Part shown: positions 8,566-18,383 of the stretch, piece after piece
How positions within the stretch are numbered: the stretch's first letter is position 1
How the letters are laid out: the number at the start of each line of letters is the position of its first letter
DNA from: Pedobacter cryotolerans
GTDB lineage: Bacteria > Bacteroidota > Bacteroidia > Sphingobacteriales > Sphingobacteriaceae
Reading direction: 5' to 3'
Length of the DNA stretch: 64,000 nt
Assembly: GCF_005116475.1 (NCBI RefSeq)
Contig: NZ_SWBO01000004.1
Coordinates: 430,809 to 494,808 of the forward strand
Made by a program: the position numbers and the translations under genes
The notes under the pieces: model-generated
Told to the model about the DNA's origin: nothing
The model's input: only the letters and a program-made list of their open reading frames with translations
The model's database searches: none

Positions 8566-9918
8566 ATGGAGAAAATAGGTAGTTCTACACCAAATAGAGC
8601 TGTACAAGTAAAATCACTTACTGCTAAACAAACATTGATATCCATGTTTATTTTAGGAGGATTATTCTTTGTATTTGGTTTTATTACCTGGATTAATGCT
8701 ATTTTAATTCCATATTTTAAAATAGCATGTGAGCTAAGTAATTTTCAATCTTATCTCGTTGCTTTTGCTTTCTATATATCCTATTTCGTTATGTCTTTAC
8801 CATCATCTTATCTGCTGAAAAGGGTAGGGTTTAAAAAAGGTATCATGTATGGATTATGGATTATGGCTATTGGGGTATTTATATTCATTCCTGCTGCATT
8901 AAATAGAACCTATGAGATTTTTCTGATTGGGTTGTTTACCATCGGATCTGGCTTGGCTATTTTACAAACAGCCGCCAACCCATACATTACAATTTTGGGC
9001 CCTAGCGAGAAAGCAGCCAAACGTATTAGTTTCATGGGTATATGTAATAAGGGTGCTGGTATTTTAGCACCTTTAATATTTGCATCGGTAATATTTAAGG
9101 TTGCTGATAACGAAATGCTAAAACAACTCCCTTTGATGAATCATTTAGAAAGGCAATTAGCATTAGATGAATTAATTAGGCGTGTTATTTTACCTTATAG
9201 CATTTTAGGTATGTTGCTAACGTTATTAGGTATATTAATCCGTTTTTCTCCATTACCCGAAATTGATACTGAGCAAGAAGATGATGAATTATCATCTCTA
9301 AACGCAGACAAAAAAAGCCTGTTTGATTTTCCTTATTTAATATTAGGTGTTTTAGCCATATTTTTTCACGTTGGTACCCAAGTTATAGCTATTGATACCA
9401 TAATTGCTTATGCAAATTCTATGGGCATGCCTATTATGGAAGCTAAAGTTTTTCCTTCTTACACTTTATTCACTACCATACTTGGTTATGGTTTAGGGAT
9501 TATCCTTATTCCTAAATATATTTCTCAAGTAAATATGTTGCGTATTTGTACAATCCTTGGCGCAGCTTTAACACTTTTAATTATTTATAGCAGTGGTAGT
9601 TATACCTTTTTAGGGCACACTACTGATATTTCTATTTGGTTTATTGTGTTGTTAGGACTGGCCAATTCATTGGTTTGGGCTGGGATATGGCCTGTGGCTT
9701 TAAAAAACTTAGGTCGTTTTACCAAAGTTGGTGCCTCTGCATTAATTATGGCACTGTGTGGCAGTGCTATTTTTCCACTTATTTATGGCTATGTAGCAGA
9801 TATGAGCAATGTAAGAACTGCTTACTGGATATTATTTCCGTGTTACCTGTATTTGGTTTTTTATGCTTGCTATGGGCATTTAATCCAAAGGTGGCTTCCA
9901 AATTTTAAAAAGAAATAA
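8566..9918 (+). CDS. sugar:proton symporter, FucP-like MFS
   Basis: A 450-residue, 12-helix inner-membrane transporter of the FucP/NagP branch of the major facilitator superfamily. Diagnostic stretches are FFVFGFITWINAILIPYFK in helix 1, GSGLAILQTAANPYITILGP in helix 5 and GICNKGAGILAPL. FucP relatives import fucose, glucose, galactose or N-acetylglucosamine. The downstream nagA and nagB-like genes make an N-acetylamino sugar plausible here. First gene of the forward polysaccharide operon, preceded by three operator-like sites. A small soluble insert (about residues 223-246) links the two halves. Confidence 0.85.
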   Translation: MEKIGSSTPNRAVQVKSLTAKQTLISMFILGGLFFVFGFITWINAILIPYFKIACELSNFQSYLVAFAFYISYFVMSLPSSYLLKRVGFKKGIMYGLWIMAIGVFIFIPAALNRTYEIFLIGLFTIGSGLAILQTAANPYITILGPSEKAAKRISFMGICNKGAGILAPLIFASVIFKVADNEMLKQLPLMNHLERQLALDELIRRVILPYSILGMLLTLLGILIRFSPLPEIDTEQEDDELSSLNADKKSLFDFPYLILGVLAIFFHVGTQVIAIDTIIAYANSMGMPIMEAKVFPSYTLFTTILGYGLGIILIPKYISQVNMLRICTILGAALTLLIIYSSGSYTFLGHTTDISIWFIVLLGLANSLVWAGIWPVALKNLGRFTKVGASALIMALCGSAIFPLIYGYVADMSNVRTAYWILFPCYLYLVFYACYGHLIQRWLPNFKKK

Positions 9919-10041
9919 AGAATAATAGAAAAACTAACCAAGTAAAATATAAACCAAACTACAAAAATGAATGAATGTTAAAAAAACTAAACAAAGTTGA
10001 AGCAGGCCTAGGGCGTGGTATTCAACCTCCAAATGTTACAT

Positions 10042-10058
10042 CAGGATTTTTAATCCTG
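10042..10058 (+). promoter_or_regulatory. small perfect hairpin in the susC leader
   Basis: CAGGATT-TTT-AATCCTG, seven base pairs with a three-base loop, 28 bp before the SusC start. There is no T tract, so it is more likely a leader structure than a terminator. Confidence 0.4.
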
Positions 10059-10086
10059 CAAATCATTAAAAAAAATTAACCAAAGA

Positions 10087-13000
10087 ATGAAAACAAAACA
10101 ACTATTAACCAATTCTTCATTTCTTAACCTCTACAAAATTTTTATGTTGAAGCCAGCTTTTTTGTGTGCTTCGCTATTAATATGTGCTTCTAGTTTAAAT
10201 GCTGCTACGAAGTCTATGGTTAATGAAATAAAAGCAATCAAATTAACAACAGCTTCTTTTTTAAAGGATGTGGTAGTTAAAGGAACCGTTAAGAATGATT
10301 TAGGCGAACCACTTGCAGGTGCAAGTGTAAGTGTAAAAGGTTCCAATGTTCGGGTAGCTACAACTGCTGATGGCGAATTCCAAATTACAAGTCCAGATGG
10401 CGGAACATTAGTTTTTACTTACATGGGTTATGTTTCGCAAGAAATTAGTGTGGGAAATAAAACATTAATTAATGTAACCATGCTGGTTGATGATCGAAAA
10501 TATCAAATGAATGAAGTTGTTATCGTAGGCTACGGTACGCAAAAAAGATCTGATATTACAGGTTCAGTAACTTCTGTGCCTAAAGAAAGATTATCTCAAT
10601 TGCCAGTTACTAACGTGTTACATGCAATGGAAGGGGCTGTTGCAGGTGTGAGAATTAGTCAATCTTCTTCTGTGCCCGGTAGTTCTGCTGGTGTTCAAGT
10701 TAGAGGTGTTAACTCTATTAATGCAAGTACTGCACCATTAACGGTAATTGATGGCGTTCCTTTTAGTAATCTTGGTGGTTCTATAAATGATATCAATCCA
10801 AACGATATAGAATCTATAGAAATACTTAAAGACGCATCTGCAGTTGCAGTATATGGAACTAGAGGATCGAGTGGTGTAATTTTAATTACCACTAAAAGAG
10901 GTAAAACAGGTAAGCCAACTATTAGATATAGTACTTTTGCTGGCCCAGAGTATCAGAATAAGACTTTAACACCTTTAAGTCCAGAACAATATGTGCAGCA
11001 GTATACTGATTTTTTAGCACAGAGGAACCAAAAACCTGGTGCTATTCCAGTTCCTAATGCCTACGAGCAAGAAAATTATACTGCTGGTAGAACTACAAAT
11101 TGGTTAGATGAAATTTCACAACAAGGATTTATTCAAGATCATAACTTAAGTATTTCAGGAGGTGGTGATAAAATCAAATACTTTGTTTCTGGCGCTTATC
11201 AAAAGCAAAAAGGGGTATTAAAAGGTTACCAGTTTGGCAGAGCATCTTTTAGATCAAACTTAGATGCCACCATAACAGATTGGTTGACTGCCGGAACATC
11301 TTTGTTTTTTGCAGATAATAATACAGACGGAGGAACAGTAAGTTATTCATCGGCTATGCAAATGAGTCCTTATGGCCGTTTACGTGATCCAAATGGCGAT
11401 TATACAATTTTTCCAATGCTTTCTGAAACATATACGAGAAACCCACTTCTGGGTTTAAATGCAGATGTTTTAAATAGACAAAAAAATCTTAACGGTATAT
11501 TTTATGCAGAAATTAAACCAAAATTTATACCTGGTTTAAAATATAGATTAAATGCTAATTACTCATTCTTGCCGTCTCGTGGTGCATCGTATAGAGGTGC
11601 TAATACTGGGGATACTGATCAAGGTACTGCTGCAATCAGCAATTCTGAAACCAATAGTTGGATAGTTGAAAACATATTAACCTACGATAAAAACTGGGGA
11701 AAACATCATTTAGATGTTACTGCATTATATAGTGGTCAAGAAAAAAAATATTTTATAAGCAGCACAACTGGAAAAACCTTCATTAATGATGAAGTATCAT
11801 ATAATAATATAGGTGCAGCAGCTGTTGTAACGGCAAGTTCTTTTTTCAGTAGAGAAGCTTTGGTTTCTCAAATGGCTCGTTTTAACTACTCTTATGATAG
11901 TAAATACTTATTTACCGTAACGGCAAGACGTGATGGTTATTCTGCCTTTGGTTCTGCAACGAATAAATACGGAACTTTCCCTTCTGTAGCTTTGGGTTGG
12001 AATATTTCTAATGAGAACTTTTTAAAGAATGTTAAACAAATTGATAACATCAAGTTAAGAGCTTCTTACGGTACTTCTGGTAACCAAGCGGTAGGCGTGT
12101 ATCAAACAATTAGTACGCAAGGTGTTACAAAATATATTTTTAACGGAATTACTGCAACTGGTTTAGTTTCAAGTTCTTTATTAACAAGTGGTGTATTAGG
12201 TAATGCAGAACTAAATTGGGAAAGTACAACTGGAAGTAACTTCGCCATTGACTTCTCTATTTTAAACAATAGAATAAGCGGTACAGTTGAAACTTATTTT
12301 ACTAAAACCAACGATGTATTATTAAGGCGCCAGTTACCCACAATTACTGGCTTCGGAAGCATTTTTGATAATTTAGGTAGTGTTAAAAATAGGGGTATTG
12401 AATTTACCTTAAACACGGTTAACATAAAGAAAAAGGATTTTACTTGGTCATCAACTATCAACTTCTCATCTAACCGTAATGAGATCGTTTCGCTTTACGG
12501 AGATGGGAAGGATGATATTGGAAACAAATGGTTTATTGGTAAACCACTATATGCCATTTACGATTATCAACTAGCTGGAGTTTGGCAAGTAGGTGAAGAC
12601 GCATCACAAGTGGATCCAGGGGCTACACCAGGAAGTTTAAAGTTTGTAGATATAAATGGTGATAAAAAAATCACCGAAGCTGATAGAGTTTATCAAGGTA
12701 GTAGTTTGCCAAAATGGACTGGTGGTATGATAAATAACTTCAAGTACAAAGAATTTGGCTTAAGTATTTTGGTGCAAACTGCGCAAGGAGCAAAAATAAA
12801 CAACCCTTTATTGAACTTACAAAATTACGGAGGTCGTGTTAGTTTTCCGCAAGAAGTAGGGTACTGGACTGCAGCTAATATGAATAATACGCAGCCATCT
12901 TTAACTTATACTAATCCTAAGCAATATGCTTATCCTGTAGATCAAAATTATACTAGAATAAAGGATATTACGCTCAGCTATAGTTTAACTCAAAAAGCAT

Positions 13001-13197
13001 TAGATAAAGTAAAATTAGGTAGTTTAACTGCCTTTGTAAGTGGTAGAAACATTGCAACTTTTACTGATTGGGTTGGTCTTGACCCTGAATTAAGTGTAAG
13101 TAATACGCAATCAGGTTTGGCAAATTCACCTCTTAGCTACGGTATATATCCGTTGGTTTCAACTTTTGTATTTGGTTTAAATGTTACACTACGTTAA
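10087..13197 (+). CDS. susC: SusC/RagA-type TonB-dependent outer-membrane transporter
   Basis: A 1036-residue outer-membrane receptor that imports oligosaccharides using TonB energy. After the signal region (about residues 1-40) comes a carboxypeptidase-regulatory-like domain (VVKGTVKNDLGEPLAGASVSV, about 63-140), then the SusC signature MNEVVIVGYGTQKRSDITGS (about 140-160), the plug (GVQVRGVNSINASTAPLTVIDG) and a beta barrel ending in an aromatic-containing strand. The length is typical. SusD follows 18 bp later. The N terminus has an extra stretch before the hydrophobic core; the Met at about residue 20 could be the true start. Confidence 0.95.
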   Translation: MKTKQLLTNSSFLNLYKIFMLKPAFLCASLLICASSLNAATKSMVNEIKAIKLTTASFLKDVVVKGTVKNDLGEPLAGASVSVKGSNVRVATTADGEFQITSPDGGTLVFTYMGYVSQEISVGNKTLINVTMLVDDRKYQMNEVVIVGYGTQKRSDITGSVTSVPKERLSQLPVTNVLHAMEGAVAGVRISQSSSVPGSSAGVQVRGVNSINASTAPLTVIDGVPFSNLGGSINDINPNDIESIEILKDASAVAVYGTRGSSGVILITTKRGKTGKPTIRYSTFAGPEYQNKTLTPLSPEQYVQQYTDFLAQRNQKPGAIPVPNAYEQENYTAGRTTNWLDEISQQGFIQDHNLSISGGGDKIKYFVSGAYQKQKGVLKGYQFGRASFRSNLDATITDWLTAGTSLFFADNNTDGGTVSYSSAMQMSPYGRLRDPNGDYTIFPMLSETYTRNPLLGLNADVLNRQKNLNGIFYAEIKPKFIPGLKYRLNANYSFLPSRGASYRGANTGDTDQGTAAISNSETNSWIVENILTYDKNWGKHHLDVTALYSGQEKKYFISSTTGKTFINDEVSYNNIGAAAVVTASSFFSREALVSQMARFNYSYDSKYLFTVTARRDGYSAFGSATNKYGTFPSVALGWNISNENFLKNVKQIDNIKLRASYGTSGNQAVGVYQTISTQGVTKYIFNGITATGLVSSSLLTSGVLGNAELNWESTTGSNFAIDFSILNNRISGTVETYFTKTNDVLLRRQLPTITGFGSIFDNLGSVKNRGIEFTLNTVNIKKKDFTWSSTINFSSNRNEIVSLYGDGKDDIGNKWFIGKPLYAIYDYQLAGVWQVGEDASQVDPGATPGSLKFVDINGDKKITEADRVYQGSSLPKWTGGMINNFKYKEFGLSILVQTAQGAKINNPLLNLQNYGGRVSFPQEVGYWTAANMNNTQPSLTYTNPKQYAYPVDQNYTRIKDITLSYSLTQKALDKVKLGSLTAFVSGRNIATFTDWVGLDPELSVSNTQSGLANSPLSYGIYPLVSTFVFGLNVTLR

Positions 13198-13215
13198 AAT
13201 CTAGAATAAGATATT

Positions 13216-14823
13216 ATGAAAAAATTAATTTTATTATTACTCATTTCTCCAATTTTATTATGTTTTCTTTCATGTAAGAAATCTTTCTTAGACGAAAATT
13301 CTGATTCAGCATTTTCGCCTATTAATAGTTATAAAAATAAAGCGGGTTTAGAGGCCGGAATTGCAGGACTAATGTTAGCTGTTCGTGAGCAGTATACAAC
13401 GCAGAACCCGGGGCAGTCATTATTGAATGTGATGCAAGTAGGTACAGATGTAGCTATAAATGGACAAAATGGACCAGAATCAGTTCCTTTTGAAAATTAT
13501 ACATTACTTAATCCTCAAGCGCTAGCCGTTTCTTACTATTGGACATGGGCTTATAAAGTAATCGCAAATGCTAATGCAATTATAGTAGGAGCAGCCGATG
13601 AAAGTGCTGTATTAACTACTGCTGAAAGAAACTTGTATACAGCTGAGGCTAAATTTTATAGAGCTTATGCTTATAATTTCTTAGTTACTTTGTATGGTGC
13701 TGTTCCATTGATAGACAAACCCGTAAATTCAGCAAAAACAGACTATACGAGGGCTACGTTGGAAAGTTTAAATACCTTAATCAACGATGACCTAATTTTT
13801 GCTGCGGCTAACCTTCCTAATATTGATGCAGTATCACAGTCAAGTAGAATAAATAAACAGGCAGCTAACCAATTATTAGCAGAAGCTTATTTAAGGCAAG
13901 GTAAGAATGACCTTGCAGAGGCACAATGTATGGCTGTAATTAATAGTCAGAAATTAGTTTTGGTTAAAACAAGATTTGGCGTTAATAAAAATTTACCTGG
14001 TGATCCATTTTCGGATATGTTTATAACAGGTAATCAACGTCGCTCATCAGGTAACACAGAATCTATTTGGGTTGAAGAAATGGAATACCTTACGCCAGGT
14101 GGTGGTACTCCTAATTTTGATCAACATAGAAGAGTTTGGGTACCTCATTATTCTGCTACTGTAGGTTCACCTAGAGTTGGAAACCTTTTGATTACTGATT
14201 CTTTAGGAGGACGTGGAATTGGACGTCTTCGCTTAAGCTGGTGGGTAATCAATAAGTTATACTCAACTAACGATATGCGTAACTCTAAGTACAATATACG
14301 TCGCGATTTTTTCTATAATGACCCTGCTTTTCCTGCTACTGTAGGAAAAAGAGTAGTACCAGCACCAGCAGATACCTTATTTAAGATTGTTCCTTACACT
14401 ACTAAATGGAACCATTATGTTGCTGCAGATCCAGTTGGAAATAGTTCTTATAAAGATCTTACCATGATGCGTTTTGGAGAAACTTACCTGTTATTAGCTG
14501 AAGCACAGTTTAAACAATCTAAACTAGCTGAGGCAGCTACCTCTGTTAATGTTTTAAGAACAAGGGCCAATGCAGCTCAAGTTTCGGCATCAGATATTAC
14601 ATTAGATTTTATATTGGATGAACGTGTTAGAGAGTTAATTGGAGAAGAAAACCGAAGAATGACTTTAGTACGTACTGGAACACTTCTAGACAGAGCTAAG
14701 AGGTTAAACTTCATTCAAGCTTCAACGGTTCAAGCTTTCCATCAGCTTTGGCCTTTACCACAAAGTGAAATTGATTTGAATAAAGATGCCGTTCTAACTC
14801 AGAACCCAGGTTATAATAAATAA
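13216..14823 (+). CDS. susD: SusD/RagB-type surface glycan-binding lipoprotein
   Basis: A 535-residue lipoprotein with signal peptide and lipobox (LLCFLSCKK, Cys about residue 20). It has the SusD fold: TPR-like helices (RNLYTAEAKFYRAYAYNFLVTLYGAVPLI is the hallmark) and the C-terminal ELIGEENRRMTLVRTG and LWPLPQSEIDLN motifs. It caps the SusC barrel and captures the glycan. Paired directly with SusC; a strong hairpin follows its stop. Confidence 0.95.
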   Translation: MKKLILLLLISPILLCFLSCKKSFLDENSDSAFSPINSYKNKAGLEAGIAGLMLAVREQYTTQNPGQSLLNVMQVGTDVAINGQNGPESVPFENYTLLNPQALAVSYYWTWAYKVIANANAIIVGAADESAVLTTAERNLYTAEAKFYRAYAYNFLVTLYGAVPLIDKPVNSAKTDYTRATLESLNTLINDDLIFAAANLPNIDAVSQSSRINKQAANQLLAEAYLRQGKNDLAEAQCMAVINSQKLVLVKTRFGVNKNLPGDPFSDMFITGNQRRSSGNTESIWVEEMEYLTPGGGTPNFDQHRRVWVPHYSATVGSPRVGNLLITDSLGGRGIGRLRLSWWVINKLYSTNDMRNSKYNIRRDFFYNDPAFPATVGKRVVPAPADTLFKIVPYTTKWNHYVAADPVGNSSYKDLTMMRFGETYLLLAEAQFKQSKLAEAATSVNVLRTRANAAQVSASDITLDFILDERVRELIGEENRRMTLVRTGTLLDRAKRLNFIQASTVQAFHQLWPLPQSEIDLNKDAVLTQNPGYNK

Positions 14824-14827
14824 ATAC

Positions 14828-14867
14828 AATACAAGAGGTTGGTAGGTAAGTATCAATCTCTTGTATT
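14828..14867 (+). promoter_or_regulatory. 14-bp hairpin after susD, possible attenuator
   Basis: Arms 14828-14841 and 14854-14867 pair over 14 bp (one G-U pair) with a 12-base loop. Only a weak TTTAT follows. It sits between the outer-membrane pair and the catabolic genes, where partial termination or mRNA processing would give susCD higher expression than the genes downstream. Confidence 0.55.
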
Positions 14868-14893
14868 TATAAAATTCAAGCGTTGCCAATAAA

Positions 14894-15532
14894 ATGCGAA
14901 TACCATTTATAAAATCTATCAGTCGAAATACTGAAATTGAAGAAGTAGGTCAATTGTTAGATACACTCCCTCAATCATTAATAAGTAATCAACTATGGGC
15001 AACATTCGAAAGTAATTGCGAAACTCATTTTGTAATTGCACATACTGGCGATACCATTGCTCTAAAATTCTTTGTAAAAGAAGATGTGATAAAAGTGAAT
15101 ACCCACCAAACAAATGGTAGGGTACATAAAGATAACTGTGTAGAGTTTTTTGTGTGTTTTGGCGAGCAAAATCATTATTACAACATCGAATTAAATTGTA
15201 CAGGCATTTGTTTAGTAGGTGTTGGAGAGGGGAGATTAAACAGAGTTTTATTAGAAGATAAACTCATCGCTAAAGTAAAAACTTACATCAAAATTAATAC
15301 TGCTCCAAAAAACACAAGCACAAAATACATGTGGGAAATTACTGCAATTATACCCATCGAAGTTTTTGAAGCGCATAAGTTAGAAAGCTTTCATCAAATA
15401 AAAGGAGCTGGAAATTTTTTTAAATGTGGCGATGATTTGCCGCAACCACATTTTTACAGCTGGAATAAAATCGAATCGACAAAAATTGATTTTCATTTGC
15501 CTCAGTTTTTTGGCGAGCTAGCTTTTGATTAA
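14894..15532 (+). CDS. CBM9-like carbohydrate-binding protein, no signal peptide
   Basis: A 212-residue protein with a carbohydrate-family-9-like beta-sandwich: a jelly-roll core with IALKFFVKEDVIKVNTHQTNG, then KDNCVEFFVCFGEQNHYYNIELN and the C-terminal FYSWNKI. Family members usually bind sugars or occur on exported enzymes. No signal peptide or lipobox is visible, so it is predicted to be cytoplasmic. It follows susD by 70 bp and precedes nagA by 24 bp. Role unknown; the TTG/ATG choice near the start could matter if an upstream signal were hidden, but no longer frame is open. Confidence 0.7.
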   Translation: MRIPFIKSISRNTEIEEVGQLLDTLPQSLISNQLWATFESNCETHFVIAHTGDTIALKFFVKEDVIKVNTHQTNGRVHKDNCVEFFVCFGEQNHYYNIELNCTGICLVGVGEGRLNRVLLEDKLIAKVKTYIKINTAPKNTSTKYMWEITAIIPIEVFEAHKLESFHQIKGAGNFFKCGDDLPQPHFYSWNKIESTKIDFHLPQFFGELAFD

Positions 15533-15556
15533 TACTTTTTAATACCAAAAACACCT

Positions 15557-16753
15557 ATGAAGAAAATAAAAATCATTAACGGAAATATCATTACACCCAC
15601 ACATATTATAAAAAATGGTACACTCTTAATTATTGATAATAAGATAGAATTAATAAGTGAAGTTGATGTTGATACTTCTGATTACCAAATAATAGATGCA
15701 AAGGGAAATTATGTTTCTCCGGGCTTTATTGATATTCATATACATGGTGGTGGTGGACATGATTTTATGGATGGCACAGAAGAGGCTTATCTCAAAATTG
15801 CTGAAATACACGCCACTTATGGTACCACAGCAATGGCACCTACCACACTTACCAGTGCAAAAGAAGATTTATTAAAAGCTGTAGATTTATATAAAAGTGC
15901 AGATGCTAACAATACTAAAGGTGCACAATTTATTGGTTTGCATTTAGAAGGACCATATTTTGCATTAAACCAAAGCGGCGCACAAGATCCTCGTTACATC
16001 AGAAATCCTGATATAGAAGAATATAAAGAAATTATTGCACATGGTGATGTGATTAAACGTTGGAGTGTGGCTCCAGAACTTCCAGGTGCAGTAGAAATGG
16101 GTAAATATTTAACATCTAATGGAATAATTGCCTCCATAGCGCATACCGATGCTATTTACGAAGAAGTTGTGGTTGCGGTAGAAAACGGATATAGTTTAGC
16201 AACACATCTTTATTCGGCCATGTCAGGGGTTACAAGGCGTAATACTTATCGCTATGCAGGTGTAATTGAAAGCGCTTTATTAATGGATGAAATAGATGTA
16301 GAAATTATAGCCGATGGTATTCATTTACCTGCGCCATTGTTAAAGTTAGTTTACAAAATTAAAGGTGCTGAAAGAACAGCTTTAATTACCGATGCTATGC
16401 GTGGGGCTGGAATGCCAGAAGGAGAGAGTGTGCTTGGTAATAAAGATACTGGCTTAAAAGTAATTGTAGAAAATGGCGTGGCCATAATGGCCGATAGATC
16501 TTCTTTTGCAGGCAGTGTGGCTACAACAGATAGACTAGTTAGAACCATGGTGCAAATAGCAGATGTTTCATTAATAGAGGCAGTTAAAATGATGTCTAAA
16601 ACTCCTGCTAAAATTATGGGTATTGAAGCAACAAAAGGAACTTTAGCCGCCGGTAAAGATGCTGATATATTAATTTTCGACGAAAACATCAATATCAAAA
16701 TCACAATGATTAATGGAAATGTGGTGTATACTTCGCCAGATTTTGTGAATTAA
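15557..16753 (+). CDS. nagA: N-acetylglucosamine-6-phosphate deacetylase
   Basis: A 398-residue amidohydrolase that converts N-acetylglucosamine-6-phosphate to glucosamine-6-phosphate plus acetate in the cytoplasm. The metal motif HIHGGGGHDFMDG (about residues 61-73), the metal ligand glutamate in HLEGPYF, histidines in SIAHTDA and ATHLYSAMSG, and the catalytic aspartate in ALITDAMRGAGMPEG are present. It is followed 11 bp later by the matching deaminase-like gene. No GlcNAc kinase is in the window, so phosphorylation must come from elsewhere. Confidence 0.92.
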   Translation: MKKIKIINGNIITPTHIIKNGTLLIIDNKIELISEVDVDTSDYQIIDAKGNYVSPGFIDIHIHGGGGHDFMDGTEEAYLKIAEIHATYGTTAMAPTTLTSAKEDLLKAVDLYKSADANNTKGAQFIGLHLEGPYFALNQSGAQDPRYIRNPDIEEYKEIIAHGDVIKRWSVAPELPGAVEMGKYLTSNGIIASIAHTDAIYEEVVVAVENGYSLATHLYSAMSGVTRRNTYRYAGVIESALLMDEIDVEIIADGIHLPAPLLKLVYKIKGAERTALITDAMRGAGMPEGESVLGNKDTGLKVIVENGVAIMADRSSFAGSVATTDRLVRTMVQIADVSLIEAVKMMSKTPAKIMGIEATKGTLAAGKDADILIFDENINIKITMINGNVVYTSPDFVN

Positions 16754-16764
16754 AATTAAATTAA

Positions 16765-17526
16765 ATGAGAGAATTTATAAAAGATAAATTAACCGTTAAA
16801 ATTTTCGAAAATAGGAAACTAATGGGAGAGGCTGTTGCCGGTGCGGTTAGTAATCAAATTAATGAGTTATTAAGCACGCAGCCTTTCGTAAATATTATTT
16901 TTGGTGCTGCTCCATCACAAAATGATTTTTTCGAATCTCTGCTAAAAAAGGACATCGATTGGGCAAGGCTTAATGCCTTCCACATGGATGAGTATGTAAA
17001 TTTAGCTGCAGATGCACCACAGGGATTTGGTAATTTTTTAAAAGAACGACTATTCGATTTGGCACCTTTTAATACCATAAATTATATAGATGGAAATGTT
17101 GCAGATTATAAAGCAGAGTGTTTAAGGTATACCGCATTATTGAACGAATTTGAAACGGACATTGTGTGTTTAGGTATTGGAGAAAACACGCATTTAGCAT
17201 TTAACGATCCGCATGTAGCTGATGAAAATGATCCTTTCCTTGTAAAACGAGTTGATTTAGACGAAGCTTGTCGTACACAACAGGTTAATGATGGTTGTTT
17301 CGCAACGATTAATGAAGTACCAACTCATGCACTTACGCTTACTTTACCAGCACTATTAAAAGCTCCCTTTGCTTTCTGTACAGTTCCAACAGAGAAAAAA
17401 GCACAAGCAGTTTATCTAACCATAAATGAAGAAATTAGTGATAACTTTCCATCAACTCTGTTAAGGAAACATAAAAATGCTGTGTTATTTTTAGATAACT
17501 TGAGTAGTGTACAGCTTAGCAATTAG
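16765..17526 (+). CDS. glucosamine-6-phosphate deaminase-like sugar isomerase
   Basis: A 253-residue NagB/6-phosphogluconolactonase-family protein. It has the phosphate loop NIIFGAAPSQNDFFE, AFHMDEYVNL, and the catalytic LGIGENTHLAFNDPHVADENDP; NagB usually reads LGIGxxGHIAFNEP, so residues near the active site differ slightly. It probably turns glucosamine-6-phosphate into fructose-6-phosphate and ammonia, finishing the NagA step. The substitution of Gly by Thr in that loop is shared by some Bacteroidetes paralogs and leaves room for a related substrate. Confidence 0.82.
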   Translation: MREFIKDKLTVKIFENRKLMGEAVAGAVSNQINELLSTQPFVNIIFGAAPSQNDFFESLLKKDIDWARLNAFHMDEYVNLAADAPQGFGNFLKERLFDLAPFNTINYIDGNVADYKAECLRYTALLNEFETDIVCLGIGENTHLAFNDPHVADENDPFLVKRVDLDEACRTQQVNDGCFATINEVPTHALTLTLPALLKAPFAFCTVPTEKKAQAVYLTINEEISDNFPSTLLRKHKNAVLFLDNLSSVQLSN

Positions 17527-17559
17527 TATAAAAATTACAAACCAAATATACCTTAAGAA

Positions 17560-18375
17560 ATGAAATGTGAACTTACTAAAGAACAGCTTGAGTTCTACCA
17601 ATTTAACGGCTTTATTGTAATCGAAGATTTTTTATCTGCAGAAGAGTTAACACAATGGCGTGAAGCAGTTACAGAAGCGGTAAAAGAAAGAAATGGATTA
17701 AAAATGCCCGGAAAAGAAGCTAAAATGGGTATGGATGATGGAATTAATAAAGATTCAGAATATTTTTCTAAAGTTTTTGATCAGTTACTTAACCTTTGGC
17801 AAACAAATGATAAGGTGAAGCAAATTATGCTCGACGAGAGAATTGGTAAAATGGCGGCCCAACTTTCTGGTTCAAGTGGAATTAGAATATGGCATGACCA
17901 AGCTTTATTTAAACGTCCTTGGGCAAACCCAACATCATGGCATTTAGATACACCTTTCTGGTCTTTTTCTGATAGAAAAGCATTATCTATTTGGGTAGCT
18001 TTAGATGATGCAACTTTAGAAAACGGATGTTTATATTTTATTCCCGCTTCGTTTAAAGAAACAACTTACGAAAATAAAGGAATTGGTAAAAATATGGATG
18101 GAATTTTTCAGGCATATCCACAATTTGCTCAAGTAGTTTCTGTTGCGGCGCCTATGAAAGCAGGAAGTTGCTCTTTTCATAATGGGCTAACTATACACGG
18201 TGCAGGTGCAAACATGACCAGTGGCTACAGAAGAGCCATGACTTGTGCTTACATGCCAGATGGGAATTTATTTAATGGGGAGCCAAATATTTTGCCAGAG
18301 AAATATTTAAATACGCTTACCATTGGCGATGAACTAAATAACGATGAACAAAATCCGCTAATTTATAAATCTTAA
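17560..18375 (+). CDS. phytanoyl-CoA dioxygenase family protein (PhyH), copy 1
   Basis: A 271-residue Fe(II)/2-oxoglutarate dioxygenase-fold protein, cytoplasmic. The metal site is His-x-Asp in SWHLDTPFWS (about residue 128) with a distal His in FHNGLTIHGAG (about 210) and a 2-oxoglutarate-binding Arg in YRRAMTC. In polysaccharide loci such proteins are often paired with TIM-barrel sugar isomerases and act on small polar substrates, not fatty acids. It is 8 bp from the TIM-barrel gene. A paralog lies at 28196-28993. Substrate unknown. Confidence 0.8.
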   Translation: MKCELTKEQLEFYQFNGFIVIEDFLSAEELTQWREAVTEAVKERNGLKMPGKEAKMGMDDGINKDSEYFSKVFDQLLNLWQTNDKVKQIMLDERIGKMAAQLSGSSGIRIWHDQALFKRPWANPTSWHLDTPFWSFSDRKALSIWVALDDATLENGCLYFIPASFKETTYENKGIGKNMDGIFQAYPQFAQVVSVAAPMKAGSCSFHNGLTIHGAGANMTSGYRRAMTCAYMPDGNLFNGEPNILPEKYLNTLTIGDELNNDEQNPLIYKS

Positions 18376-18383
18376 ATTATTCA

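Noticed and set aside
10042..10058. Leader hairpin of susC as a rho-independent terminator
   Set aside because: Stem is only 7 bp and no T run follows.
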